Positions 36,767 to 45,447 of a DNA stretch of 64,000 bases are shown here, piece by piece. Both the position numbers and the translations under genes were made by a program. Source of the DNA: Flavobacterium ustbae (lineage in GTDB: Bacteria; Bacteroidota; Bacteroidia; Flavobacteriales; Flavobacteriaceae); NCBI RefSeq assembly GCF_003946915.1, contig NZ_RPOC01000003.1, forward strand, positions 186,001 through 250,000, given 5' to 3'. The stretch's first letter is position 1, and every line of letters begins with the position of its first letter. The notes beneath the pieces were generated by a model. The model did no database searches. It was not told where the DNA came from and worked only from the letters and a program-made list of their open reading frames with translations.

Positions 36767-37246
36767 ATGAAGACAAATATTTTAGGCTTACCTGTAAAAG
36801 AATCAGAATTATTAGTAAAAGAACTGAATGTACTATTATCAAACTTTCAAGTGTATTATCAAAACTTAAGAGGAATTCACTGGAACATTCGCGGAAAACG
36901 TTTTTTTGATTTACATGTAAAATTCGAAGAACTATATACAGATGCTCAGTTAAAAATAGATATGATCGCCGAAAGGGTTTTAACAATTGGAGGAACGCCT
37001 TTGCATACTTTTGAAGATTATATCGAAAACAATAAATTAAAGGTTGGAAAGAATATTTCTAATGACGAAAAGGCGGTTCAATTAATCGTTCATTCTTTAT
37101 CAGATTTATTGAAGATAGAAAGAGAAATATTGAACAAATCTGACGAAATTAATGATGAAGGAACCAATTCTATGATGAGTGACTTTATTTCTGAGCAGGA
37201 AAAAACAATTTGGATGATGAATGCTTGGCTAGAAGAAACGTTATAA
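36767..37246 (+). CDS. dps: Dps-family ferritin-like DNA-protection protein
   Basis: 159 residues. Ferroxidase motif at the dimer interface: IHWNIRGKRFFDLHVKFEEL (His and Asp/Glu ligands near 46-65), then DAQLKIDMIAERVLTIGG. Dps dodecamers oxidise Fe(II) with H2O2 and protect DNA. It is transcribed away from oxyR. The N-terminus is short and has only a few Lys residues for DNA contact. Confidence 0.93.
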   Translation: MKTNILGLPVKESELLVKELNVLLSNFQVYYQNLRGIHWNIRGKRFFDLHVKFEELYTDAQLKIDMIAERVLTIGGTPLHTFEDYIENNKLKVGKNISNDEKAVQLIVHSLSDLLKIEREILNKSDEINDEGTNSMMSDFISEQEKTIWMMNAWLEETL

Positions 37247-37267
37247 AAGGTTGTTTTTTAATAAATT

Positions 37268-37308
37268 ATAAGCAGAATGCAGTAAAAAATGCATTCTGCT
37301 TTTTTGTT
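37268..37308 (+). terminator. Rho-independent terminator of dps
   Basis: AGCAGAATGCA (37271-37281) pairs perfectly with TGCATTCTGCT (37290-37300), followed by a T run. Confidence 0.9.
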
Positions 37309-37368
37309 TGTGTTAAATTTCTATCAAAATTTCTTTGATTTTATTTGTTTAACGCTATTTTTGTTTCA

Positions 37369-37650
37369 ATGAAATTTGTAGCCCGCATATTATTATTCAT
37401 ATTTGTTGCCTTCTTATCGACCCCGACAATTGTTCAGGCGTTAAAGAAAGGGAATAGTACGGCTATATCTTTTAACATTGCAGAGGAAGAAGTGCATAAA
37501 GAACTTAAAAATGCAGTTCATCCGGCTATTCTAGAGCACGAAGTTGTAATTCCGGTTTATATCGAGAAAAAAACTATCATTTCTGAAAATATTGTTATGC
37601 TTGACAATATTTCTCCAAGCATATTTGCCCCTCCGCCAAATTTGGTATAA
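37369..37650 (+). CDS. Small exported protein of unknown function
   Basis: 93 residues from the ATG at 37369; an upstream TTG start at 37345 would add eight residues and weaken the signal peptide, so I do not use it. Signal peptide MKFVARILLFIFVAFLSTPTIVQA. The mature part is 70 residues with no motif I know; it ends in APPPNLV. It precedes the sulP and carbonic anhydrase genes by 84 bp in the same direction, so it may be part of that unit. Low-confidence real gene. Confidence 0.6.
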   Translation: MKFVARILLFIFVAFLSTPTIVQALKKGNSTAISFNIAEEEVHKELKNAVHPAILEHEVVIPVYIEKKTIISENIVMLDNISPSIFAPPPNLV

Positions 37651-37734
37651 TACTTCCGATTATTTTGATCTTTAGCTACGTCTCAATCTGAGATGGGGTA
37701 AATCTTTAATGAATAATTTTTTTAGTATTATATT

Positions 37735-39375
37735 ATGACAAAAAAAATCAATCTTTTTGCCAACCTTAAATCTGATTTTGCTTCAGGTTTAGTGGTTTTC
37801 TTGGTGGCTCTTCCATTGTGTTTAGGTATTGCAATGGCTTCTGGAGCGCCATTATTTTCTGGAATTATTGCTGGTATTGTGGGCGGGATCATTGTAGGGT
37901 CTTTAAGCCAGTCGCATATTAGTGTATCGGGTCCAGCTGCTGGGTTAACAGCTATCATTTTAACCGCAATTACCGATTTAGGAGCTTTCGATGTATTTTT
38001 AATGTCTGTTTTTATTGCTGGATTAATTCAATTAGCATTAGGATTTTTAAAAGCAGGAAGTATATCGAATTATTTTCCGACAAATGTAATTGAGGGAATG
38101 TTGGCGGGTATCGGAATCATTATCATCTTAAAACAAATACCGCATGCTTTTGGTTATGATGCAGATTATGAAGGAGATCAGGCTTTTATTCAAAATGATG
38201 GAAGTAATACTTTTTCATTTTTGTTTGATGTTTTAAATCACATTCACTTAGGAGCTGTGGTAGTTTCTGCAGTTTCATTAGTAATTTTATTAGCGTGGGA
38301 TAAAGTTGCATTTTTAAAAAGAATAAAATTGGTTCCAGGAGCTCTTGTTGCTGTTATTGCTGGTGTCGTTTTAAATGAAATATTTCTATCAACAGGAAGC
38401 ACTTTGGCAATTGCAAAAGAACATTTGGTTTCTTTGCCAGTTCCAAAATCTTTTGATGATTTTAAGTCAATTATAATTATGCCAGACTTCACTGCTGTTA
38501 CAAATCCGCAAGTTTGGGTAGTTGCTGTTACAATTGCCATTGTCGCTTCTATTGAAACGCTTTTATGTATTGAAGCTACTGATAGAATGGATGTGCAAAA
38601 ACGTTACACCAATACCAATGTAGAGCTTAGAGCACAAGGAATTGGTAATGTCGTGAGTTCTCTTTTAGGAGGTTTGCCAATGACATCGGTAGTAGTGCGA
38701 TCTTCTGCAAACAATAATGCAGGAGCAAAATCTAAACTTTCTGCTATTATTCACGGTATTCTATTATTGATAAGTGTATTATCAATTCCAATGATTTTGA
38801 ATAAAATTCCATTGGCTACACTAGCCACTGTGTTGATTTTAGTTGGATATAAATTAGCAAAACCAGCAGCCTTTATGCATTTCTGGAAAAAGGGAAAATA
38901 CCAGTTTGTCCCTTTTATCGCAACTTTGGTCTTTGTCGTTGCGACAGATTTGCTAAAAGGTGTTGCGTTGGGAATTATTATAAGTATTATATTCGTTTTA
39001 AGAGGAAACTTAAAAAGAGCTTATGTTTTCAAAAAAGAAGAATACGAAGATGGAGATATTATTCATATCGATCTAGCTCAAGAAGTTTCGTTTTTAAATA
39101 AAGCGGCAATAAAACAGACATTGGCCGAAATTCCAGAAAACTCAAAAGTTATTATTAATGCTCATGATACAGAATATATTTCTCATGATGTTCTAGATTT
39201 AATTCGTGAATTTAAAGAAACGCGAGCTCTTGATGAAAATATAAAAGTTAAGCTTAAAGGCTTTAAAGAAGCGTACGAACTTGAAAATACACCCGAAAAT
39301 CATAATCATGTTACAATCGAACATTATTATGACGTGGCGAAGAGAGAGATGGTTCAAAAAGAAGTAGTTAGATAA
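37735..39375 (+). CDS. SulP-family anion transporter with STAS domain (bicarbonate or sulfate)
   Basis: 546 residues: 10-14 membrane helices over about 15-430 (signature GLVVFLVALPLCLGIAMASG, GSLSQSHISVSGPAAG near 62) and a C-terminal STAS domain at about 440-540. The next gene, 119 bp downstream, is a beta carbonic anhydrase, so bicarbonate uptake is more likely than sulfate; that is inference from context. Codon use is unremarkable. Confidence 0.85.
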   Translation: MTKKINLFANLKSDFASGLVVFLVALPLCLGIAMASGAPLFSGIIAGIVGGIIVGSLSQSHISVSGPAAGLTAIILTAITDLGAFDVFLMSVFIAGLIQLALGFLKAGSISNYFPTNVIEGMLAGIGIIIILKQIPHAFGYDADYEGDQAFIQNDGSNTFSFLFDVLNHIHLGAVVVSAVSLVILLAWDKVAFLKRIKLVPGALVAVIAGVVLNEIFLSTGSTLAIAKEHLVSLPVPKSFDDFKSIIIMPDFTAVTNPQVWVVAVTIAIVASIETLLCIEATDRMDVQKRYTNTNVELRAQGIGNVVSSLLGGLPMTSVVVRSSANNNAGAKSKLSAIIHGILLLISVLSIPMILNKIPLATLATVLILVGYKLAKPAAFMHFWKKGKYQFVPFIATLVFVVATDLLKGVALGIIISIIFVLRGNLKRAYVFKKEEYEDGDIIHIDLAQEVSFLNKAAIKQTLAEIPENSKVIINAHDTEYISHDVLDLIREFKETRALDENIKVKLKGFKEAYELENTPENHNHVTIEHYYDVAKREMVQKEVVR

Positions 39376-39494
39376 TAATAATTAAATTTAGATAATTTTA
39401 AGCCCATACAAACGTCAAAATTTAGGTAACTTTACACTAAGTTCTTTTTTGGAGACAATCGTAGCATTAGAAATTACCAACAAAAAATAAAGAA

Positions 39495-40130
39495 ATGAGA
39501 AAATTTTATGAGCAGTTATTAGAAAACAATAAAAAATGGGTTGAAACTTCATTGGCAAAAGACCCAAATTATTTTGCTGATTTGGCTAAAGGACAGCAGC
39601 CACCATTATTATGGATAGGATGTTCTGACAGCCGTGTTCCTGCAAACGAAATTGTTGGTGCAAAACCAGGCGAAGTTTTTGTTCACCGTAATATAGCAAA
39701 TATGGTTGTGCACTCTGATATGAATATGTTGAGTGTTCTGGATTATGCAGTAAATGTTTTGAAGATAAAACATATTATTGTTTGTGGTCACTATGGATGC
39801 GGAGGTGTTAAAGCAGCTATGGGAAATCAGTCAGTGGGAATTATTGATAACTGGCTTCGTCACATTAAAGATGAATATCGTTTACATGATAAATATTTAA
39901 ATTCTATTGAAGACGAAACAGAACGTTTTAATGCTTTTGTTGAAATCAATGCTAAAGAACAGGTTTATAACTTGGCGAAAACATCAATTGTGCAGAATGC
40001 TTGGAAAAGTGGTCAAGATCTTATGCTTCATGGATGGGTTTACGGATTAAATTCTGGTTTTGTAACAGATTTAAATGTCACGATAAGTTCAAATGCTGAG
40101 CTTGATAATGTTTATCAATTAGATCTTTAA
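39495..40130 (+). CDS. can: Beta-class carbonic anhydrase
   Basis: 211 residues. Zinc ligands are all present: Cys in GCSDSRVPANE (near 44), and His/Cys in CGHYGCGGVKAA (near 98-101). VFVHRNIANMV (near 62) is standard. It converts CO2 and bicarbonate. Its position after the SulP transporter suggests coupled bicarbonate uptake and pH homeostasis. Confidence 0.95.
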   Translation: MRKFYEQLLENNKKWVETSLAKDPNYFADLAKGQQPPLLWIGCSDSRVPANEIVGAKPGEVFVHRNIANMVVHSDMNMLSVLDYAVNVLKIKHIIVCGHYGCGGVKAAMGNQSVGIIDNWLRHIKDEYRLHDKYLNSIEDETERFNAFVEINAKEQVYNLAKTSIVQNAWKSGQDLMLHGWVYGLNSGFVTDLNVTISSNAELDNVYQLDL

Positions 40131-40139
40131 TAGTTTTAT

Positions 40140-40175
40140 AAAAAATCGCCCTTTTAAAAGGGCGATTTTTTTTAT
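40140..40175. terminator. Bidirectional terminator between can and the LETM1-like gene
   Basis: AATCGCCCTTTT and AAAAGGGCGATT form a 12-bp perfect stem with A and T runs on either side; it overlaps the stop codon of the minus-strand gene. Confidence 0.9.
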
Positions 40176-41374
40176 TCGTTTTCGTCTAAATTTTCATTAA
40201 ATGCCGATGGCAGCATTGTTGGGATAAATTTAATTAATATAGGTAGCAGTAAACTTCCTCCCGGAAGCAAAAATATAGTCAACGATGGAATGGTTTTGCA
40301 AATATCCAAAAGCTGTTTTTTGACTTTCTTTTTCTCTTTGGCGTCCAAATCTCTCGTTGTAGAATAGGCGAGGAGAACCATCAATTCTTTACTCTGAACA
40401 ATTTCTTTTATTAACCTGTTTTTGTTTCTAATAATCAGTTTGACAACGCTGTGTGTCATTTGATCATAAAAATGTTTTACAGGATTAGAGTAATTAAAAT
40501 ATGGAATTTTTGTTTTATGTGTTGTAATAAAAGCATTTGTTGTGTCCATGCTTTTGGTTACAAAATCGTCAGAAACGCCCATAGTCGAGCCTAAAGAATA
40601 CAAAAAATAGGATTCCTCATTTTCGACAACTCCGTCACTCCATAAAGCCATTCCGGCCATATCTAGTAAATAAAATTGTTCCAGTTTATTGGTAAAGTAA
40701 TCCAGATTTAACGTTTCTAAAGTCTCAACGGTAACTTTTGAAAATTTGGAATAACGTATAGAAGCTTCAAAAAGTTTAATTAAAAGATCGTCGTGCTGTG
40801 ATTTAGCGGTTTTGGTTTTTAAAGCCAGCCCCACAATTCCTAGAACAGTTTCTTCAATTCTCTTTAAATATTTTTCAGGAATTTCTCCATGTTCTAAATA
40901 TTGTCTGAAAGCCAAAACATCAATAAACAATAGTGCATTAGTGACTAAATGTGAAAAGTTTTTGCTGATAATGCTATCATTGGTTTGGACTCTCTGGTCG
41001 ATAATGTTTTCTAGAGATAGAGATGGGGTGTCTTTTGGCAATAACATTTTAAACAAATTAAATCCTTCTGGATTCATCTGTTTGTAAAACTTTAAAACTT
41101 CTGAAATAAAATTTTGAGGTTCCGAATTTCTTTTCTCTAAGCAAAAAACATGATAGAGCGTATTCAGTAAAGCTACTTTAGAAATTTCGGTTTTAAACCA
41201 TCCTTTTATCGGTATCGGAATTTGAGAATCGATTGCAATAATATGTCCATAGATAAATCCCGTTTCTCTTACTTTATAGTAAAACGAATCTACAGTTTCA
41301 AAAGGAATAGCTTCTGAAAACTTCTGTTCACTAAAAAACTTATCGATCCAGCCTGGTGCTGATGGGTTAATCAT
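40172..41374 (-). CDS. LETM1-related protein
   Basis: 400 residues, mostly helical. A helix-rich segment around residues 240-275 (LDMAGMALWSDGVVENEES) resembles TerB/EF-hand-like units, and the C-terminal third has the LETM1-like stretch TRDLDAKEKKKVKKQLLDICK with the membrane-proximal IPSLTIFLLPGGSLLLPIL. Homologues in Flavobacteriia are named LETM1-related biofilm-associated proteins; the biofilm link is not evident here. Monocistronic. Confidence 0.75.
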   Translation of the reverse strand: MINPSAPGWIDKFFSEQKFSEAIPFETVDSFYYKVRETGFIYGHIIAIDSQIPIPIKGWFKTEISKVALLNTLYHVFCLEKRNSEPQNFISEVLKFYKQMNPEGFNLFKMLLPKDTPSLSLENIIDQRVQTNDSIISKNFSHLVTNALLFIDVLAFRQYLEHGEIPEKYLKRIEETVLGIVGLALKTKTAKSQHDDLLIKLFEASIRYSKFSKVTVETLETLNLDYFTNKLEQFYLLDMAGMALWSDGVVENEESYFLYSLGSTMGVSDDFVTKSMDTTNAFITTHKTKIPYFNYSNPVKHFYDQMTHSVVKLIIRNKNRLIKEIVQSKELMVLLAYSTTRDLDAKEKKKVKKQLLDICKTIPSLTIFLLPGGSLLLPILIKFIPTMLPSAFNENLDENE

Positions 41375-41435
41375 GGACTTAATTTTGCTGATGCAAAGCT
41401 ATGTCTTTTTCTTGTTTTAGAATTCATTTTAAAAT

Positions 41436-41475
41436 GAAATAACCACTAGATTTTGTTAAAAATAGTGGTTATTCC
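41436..41475 (-). terminator. Terminator of sodC
   Basis: AATAACCACTA (41438-41448) pairs with TAGTGGTTATT (41463-41473). The T tract on the minus side is weak. Confidence 0.65.
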
Positions 41476-41482
41476 AATTTTC

Positions 41483-42010
41483 TTATTTAATAATTCCTGC
41501 ACAAGCAACTCTTCCGCCTGCATCTCCGGTTGGCTGAGTGGTAAAATCATCTGCGCCTGAATGCACAATTAAACCTTTGCCAAGAACGTCTTTATTAGAA
41601 TCTCCGCAACCTACGCACCATTCATCTGTTGTCAAAGTAATAGTTCCGTTACCTTTTGCGTCAGCAGTAAAGTTTCCGATATCGCCTTTATGGTATTCTG
41701 CAACTCCCCATTTTCCATGTTTTTTGAAAGTTGGATTCCAGTGTCCACCAGCAGAACTTCCGTCTGCAGCAGTACAATCTGCTTTTTCGTGAATGTGGAT
41801 GGCGTGAACTCCAGGCTCTAATCCAGTTACTTTTGCTGTAAAAGTTACTTTACCGTTTTTTTCGACAAAAGTAGCAGTTCCGGCAACTTTACTATTGCTT
41901 TTTGGTTCTAATGCAACAGTTAATGTTTTTGCATCGTTTGATTTTGTATTGGTCTTACAGCCAATTACTAAGGCGGTAAGTATAGCGAAAGAAACAATTA
42001 GTTTTTTCAT
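41483..42010 (-). CDS. sodC: Cu/Zn superoxide dismutase, lipoprotein
   Basis: 175 residues from the start at 42010 (MKKLIVSFAILTALVIGC), which gives a lipobox; the frame from 42022 adds four residues. Metal ligands are complete: HIHEKADC (Cu His pair), GGHWNPTFKKHG (bridging and Zn His), and IVHSGADDF (Cu His and Zn Asp). Conserved Cys residues sit at KADC and VACAG. Acts in the envelope against superoxide. Single gene. Confidence 0.92.
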   Translation of the reverse strand: MKKLIVSFAILTALVIGCKTNTKSNDAKTLTVALEPKSNSKVAGTATFVEKNGKVTFTAKVTGLEPGVHAIHIHEKADCTAADGSSAGGHWNPTFKKHGKWGVAEYHKGDIGNFTADAKGNGTITLTTDEWCVGCGDSNKDVLGKGLIVHSGADDFTTQPTGDAGGRVACAGIIK

Positions 42011-42222
42011 GTTTACGGTCATTTTAGTTAAAGATTAAGTAAATTTAACATAAAATAACCGAATTGATTAACTCAAAAAGTTAAAAAAAAGTCAAACTAT
42101 ACGGTATAATTTAATATTGATTGAGTTCAAAACCGAAAATATTGCTTAAATTCGTAAAGGTTTTTAACGAATAATTTCTGAAGCCAATTTGTCTAATTCG
42201 CTCACATTTAATTCTTAATGTT

Positions 42223-42648
42223 ATGATGAAAAAGATTTTTACCCTCGTTTTTTTTAGTTTGGTTTTATTTTCCTGTAAGTGTAAAAAAGTAGATTCAGTT
42301 TCTAAACTGGACGGAACTTGGGAGCTCAATTATATTTCGGGTCCACGAATAGCTTTTGATGGATTATATCCAAATAAAAAGCCTACCATAAATTTTGATA
42401 CAAAAGAAAATAGAGTTTCTGGAAACAATAGCTGTAATTCCTATACAGGAAAACTCAATGTAACTGGAAACACAATTGACTTTACACAGCCAATGGCAGT
42501 CACCAAAATGATGTGTCTCGATGGTCAGGGCGAGCAGACTTATATGAGTACGCTGGAAAAAATTACATCATACGATATTACAGACTATGGCAAAACGCTG
42601 AATTTTATTTCTGGAGATATTGCAATGATGCGTTTTACAAAAAAGTAA
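42223..42648 (+). CDS. META-domain lipoprotein (HslJ-like)
   Basis: 141 residues. Lipobox ending LFSCKCK (Cys 17). META/HslJ signature: LDGTWELNYISG near residue 29, RVSGNNSCNSYTGKL near 66, and MAVTKMMCLDGQGEQ near 90. The domain is found in secreted stress-related proteins with no known biochemistry. Just 4 bp before the DUF4251 gene, so probably co-transcribed. Confidence 0.88.
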   Translation: MMKKIFTLVFFSLVLFSCKCKKVDSVSKLDGTWELNYISGPRIAFDGLYPNKKPTINFDTKENRVSGNNSCNSYTGKLNVTGNTIDFTQPMAVTKMMCLDGQGEQTYMSTLEKITSYDITDYGKTLNFISGDIAMMRFTKK

Positions 42649-42652
42649 TTTT

Positions 42653-43165
42653 ATGAAAACTACCGTATCTTTTTTCCTCTTACTGATAAGTTTTGTAAGT
42701 TTCTCCGTTTCTGGACAAGAAAAAACAAAAAAAGAACTCAAACAAGAGAGAGAATTAAAAAGACAAAATGAAATAAAAGCACTTATAGATGCTCAAGATT
42801 TTGTTTTTGAAGCTCAAAAAACTACTCCACAGAGCGGAAGATTAATTCAGCTAGATTATAATACTTATTTTTTAAAATTTAAAGCAGATACTGTAACATG
42901 CGATCTTCCTTTTTTTGGACGTGCTTATAATATTGGATACAATAGTGATGGCGGAATAAAATTTGAAGGTAAGCCCGAAAATATTAAAATTGAAAATAAA
43001 AAGAATAATACAAACCTAAAAGCAACAGTAAGAGGAAAAACTGATGTTTACGATTTAATGTTTTCTATTTTTTATAACGGAAGCGCAACGCTTTCTGTTA
43101 CCAGCAATAATAGAGCCCCGATTAATTACGATGGAATAATTTACGCTCCAAAAACTAAAGAATAA
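42653..43165 (+). CDS. DUF4251-family secreted protein
   Basis: 170 residues. Signal peptide of about 21 residues, then a charged coil (KTKKELKQERELKRQN), then a DUF4251-like beta domain (QSGRLIQLDYNTYFLKFKAD, then CDLPFFGRAYNIGYN). Common in Bacteroidota, function unknown. Translationally close to the META gene. Confidence 0.8.
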   Translation: MKTTVSFFLLLISFVSFSVSGQEKTKKELKQERELKRQNEIKALIDAQDFVFEAQKTTPQSGRLIQLDYNTYFLKFKADTVTCDLPFFGRAYNIGYNSDGGIKFEGKPENIKIENKKNNTNLKATVRGKTDVYDLMFSIFYNGSATLSVTSNNRAPINYDGIIYAPKTKE

Positions 43166-43308
43166 AAATTATAAGTTCCGTTTTTTTGAAGTCTAATTTC
43201 TAGTTATGCAGTTTATTCATTTTGTAACTCGATTAGAAATTAACGTTTTAAAATCAATATATAATTGAGTATGCATATATTTTTAAAAACAAATTTAAAA
43301 TTAAAACT

Positions 43309-43794
43309 ATGAAAAAATTAAGTCTTATTCTTATTATGGTGGCAGCCTCGTTTTCATCTTATGCGCAGTCTTCTTATAAAGAAGATTTAGAAGTGGTACA
43401 AAGTGTGTATGGAAAATCAAAAAGCGAACTCGTAAAGCAATACATGAATTTATCTGATGCGCAAGCCACAGCTTTTACTAAAGTTTACGATAATTACGAA
43501 GCATCTCGTAAAACGTTAGGGCAGACAAAGTTTCAATTGATAAATGATTATGCAGCAAATTATGAAACGCTAACCGATGCTAAAGCTGACGAATTGGCTA
43601 AAGCTACTTTGAAAAACCATATTGATTATGAGAAGCTTTATTCTAAAACATATAATCAGGCAAAAAAAGCGATTGGTTCTATAAATGCGGCGAAGTTTAT
43701 CCAGCTTGAAGTTTATCTTCAAACAATAATTAGAAGCGAAATTTTAGAAGCTATTCCGTTTATTGGAGAATTGGATAAAACAAAAGTGAATTAA
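43309..43794 (+). CDS. Secreted helical protein of unknown function
   Basis: 161 residues. Signal peptide MKKLSLILIMVAASFSSYA. The mature part is helical, rich in Lys/Ala/Tyr (QYMNLSDAQATAFTKVYDNY). General resemblance to Spy/CpxP-like helical proteins but no LTxxQ repeat pairs, so I leave it unassigned. Ends before a strong terminator. Confidence 0.7.
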   Translation: MKKLSLILIMVAASFSSYAQSSYKEDLEVVQSVYGKSKSELVKQYMNLSDAQATAFTKVYDNYEASRKTLGQTKFQLINDYAANYETLTDAKADELAKATLKNHIDYEKLYSKTYNQAKKAIGSINAAKFIQLEVYLQTIIRSEILEAIPFIGELDKTKVN

Positions 43795-43811
43795 TTTCTT
43801 TTTAGTTATAA

Positions 43812-43852
43812 AATAAACGGGAGCCATCTAAATGATACCTCCCGTTTTTTTA
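43812..43852. terminator. Terminator between convergent genes
   Basis: AAACGGGAG (43815-43823) pairs with CTCCCGTTT (43839-43847), with a T run on the plus strand. Confidence 0.85.
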
Positions 43853-43867
43853 TGCTTTTTATTTTAC

Positions 43868-44962
43868 TTATTTACCAGTTTTAACTTTGTAAATCTCATT
43901 TACCATTCCATCACGGAAACTGTCCAAAGTAAGTTCCCAGAACATGATTCCGCCTAATTTCTTCGTTTTCGCATATTCCGCTTTCGCTTTGATAGATCTT
44001 AAATCGTCAGATGTTGCAAAAGTTTTTGTTCCAGCATTGTACCAGTATGGAGCTTGGGCTTTTTCGTCATAGAAATATTTCCAGCCGTTTGCTTCTGTAT
44101 AAGTTGTAGCATAATTTTTAAAATCAACACCTTGGAAGTGTTCTCCAGCTTGATACAGTCCATTATTGATGTTTTCTACATTTTTCCATTGTCTAGTATA
44201 AAATGCACCTCCAATAACTAGTTTTTCAGCAGGAACGCCTGCTTTTAATAAAAATTCAACGGCTCTATTTGTAGACTCTTCTTTCGGATTTGTACTATAT
44301 AATGGAGTATGATGTCCTGTAACTTTCGAATATCCGTTTACTAAATCGTAACTCATAATATTAATACGATTTACAAATGGAGCAACAGCTTTCCAGTCGA
44401 TAGATTCATCTAAACATTTTTGAAAACCCCCTGCAGCAAAACTCAATTCATATTTTTTACCTAATGTAGAACGTAATATTTTAATCAGTTCAGTAAAATT
44501 AGGCTTGTCAGCAGGTTGGTATAAATGTCCTGGAAGCCCTTCAATTGATGGATATTCCCAATCTAAATCTAAACCGTCCACTTTATAAGAATCGCTTAAT
44601 GCTTTTACTGATTTTGCAAATTTCAATCTTCCTTCAGCAGTAGAAAAAGCTTCTGAGCAAGGCTCGCAGCCGCCCCAGCCACCAAGTGAAACGATAATCT
44701 TTAATTGTGGATTTTTCGCTTTAAGCGAAACTAATTTTTTAATCGTAATAGAATCTTTAGGAGAATCTACAGCTAGTTTTCCGTCTTTTAAATGACAAAA
44801 ACTAAATATGATTTGGTTCAGTTTATTGACTTCGTATTTGTCAATTAAATCAGCATCGCCTGTGTAATAAGCAATAATGTCCATTTTTTTGTTTTTCTGT
44901 GCAAAAATATTGCAGCTTGCTATGCACAAAAAGAAAAGGGCAATTAGGTTAATTTTTTTCAT
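43868..44962 (-). CDS. Glycoside hydrolase family 18 (chitinase-like), secreted
   Basis: 364 residues. Signal peptide (MKKINLIALFFLCIASCNIFA); a Cys in the signal region could allow lipidation. The GH18 catalytic DxxDxDxE motif is intact in DGLDLDWEYP (near 131), and SLGGWGGC (near 94) is the second conserved block. MSYDLVNGY (near 213) and the C-terminal GGIMFWELTLD complete the TIM barrel. It may act on chitin or on N-acetylglucosamine-containing glycans. Single gene. Confidence 0.9.
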   Translation of the reverse strand: MKKINLIALFFLCIASCNIFAQKNKKMDIIAYYTGDADLIDKYEVNKLNQIIFSFCHLKDGKLAVDSPKDSITIKKLVSLKAKNPQLKIIVSLGGWGGCEPCSEAFSTAEGRLKFAKSVKALSDSYKVDGLDLDWEYPSIEGLPGHLYQPADKPNFTELIKILRSTLGKKYELSFAAGGFQKCLDESIDWKAVAPFVNRINIMSYDLVNGYSKVTGHHTPLYSTNPKEESTNRAVEFLLKAGVPAEKLVIGGAFYTRQWKNVENINNGLYQAGEHFQGVDFKNYATTYTEANGWKYFYDEKAQAPYWYNAGTKTFATSDDLRSIKAKAEYAKTKKLGGIMFWELTLDSFRDGMVNEIYKVKTGK

Positions 44963-45096
44963 ATTATGTTGTTTTTAGTTTTTTAGAATGCTAAAAGTAA
45001 AGTATAAATTTGATATTCGCTATTACAGATAACTTTAAGATACAATTTTAACGATTTTTTTGCAAATTCATGCAAAAATATTGCGGTCTGAATTTT

Positions 45097-45373
45097 AAAC
45101 CATATAAGTATATAAGTTCATTTATTTTTTAACCGCAAACATACGTAAAGATTGTTACAGTAGAGACGCACCGCAGTGCGTCTACGCAAAGTATTGCATG
45201 TGTAGCATTCCATGCCAAATTTCATAATAAATATTTTTCGTGTGTTTGCGGTAGAGCAAACGTTAGACGCACTGCGGTGCGTCTCTACACTCCAATCTAT
45301 TTGTAAAAACCTTTGCGATTAAATATAAGCTATCATAACAGCTTTATATTAACTTATATAACTTATATGGTTT
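45097..45373. repeat. Nested palindromic element with 22-bp terminal inverted repeats
   Basis: This fills most of the 485-bp gap before the ACAD terminator. Outer arms AAACCATATAAGTATATAAG (45097 on) and its complement at 45351-45373; inner arms GTAGAGACGCACCGCAGTGC (about 45162) and GCACTGCGGTGCGTCTCTAC (about 45270-45290). The inner GAGGCGCACTGC-type unit recurs at 57170 and 59044. Confidence 0.8.
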
Positions 45374-45416
45374 AAAAAAAAATAAGCCCGCACAGTTTCG
45401 GACTTGCGCGGGCTTA
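45371..45416 (-). terminator. Terminator of the beta-oxidation operon
   Basis: AAGCCCGC (45384-45391) pairs with GCGGGCTT (45408-45415), with a T-rich run beyond on the minus strand. Confidence 0.85.
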
Positions 45417-45447
45417 AACAAATTAAAAGCTAAAAACTATCTTTATA

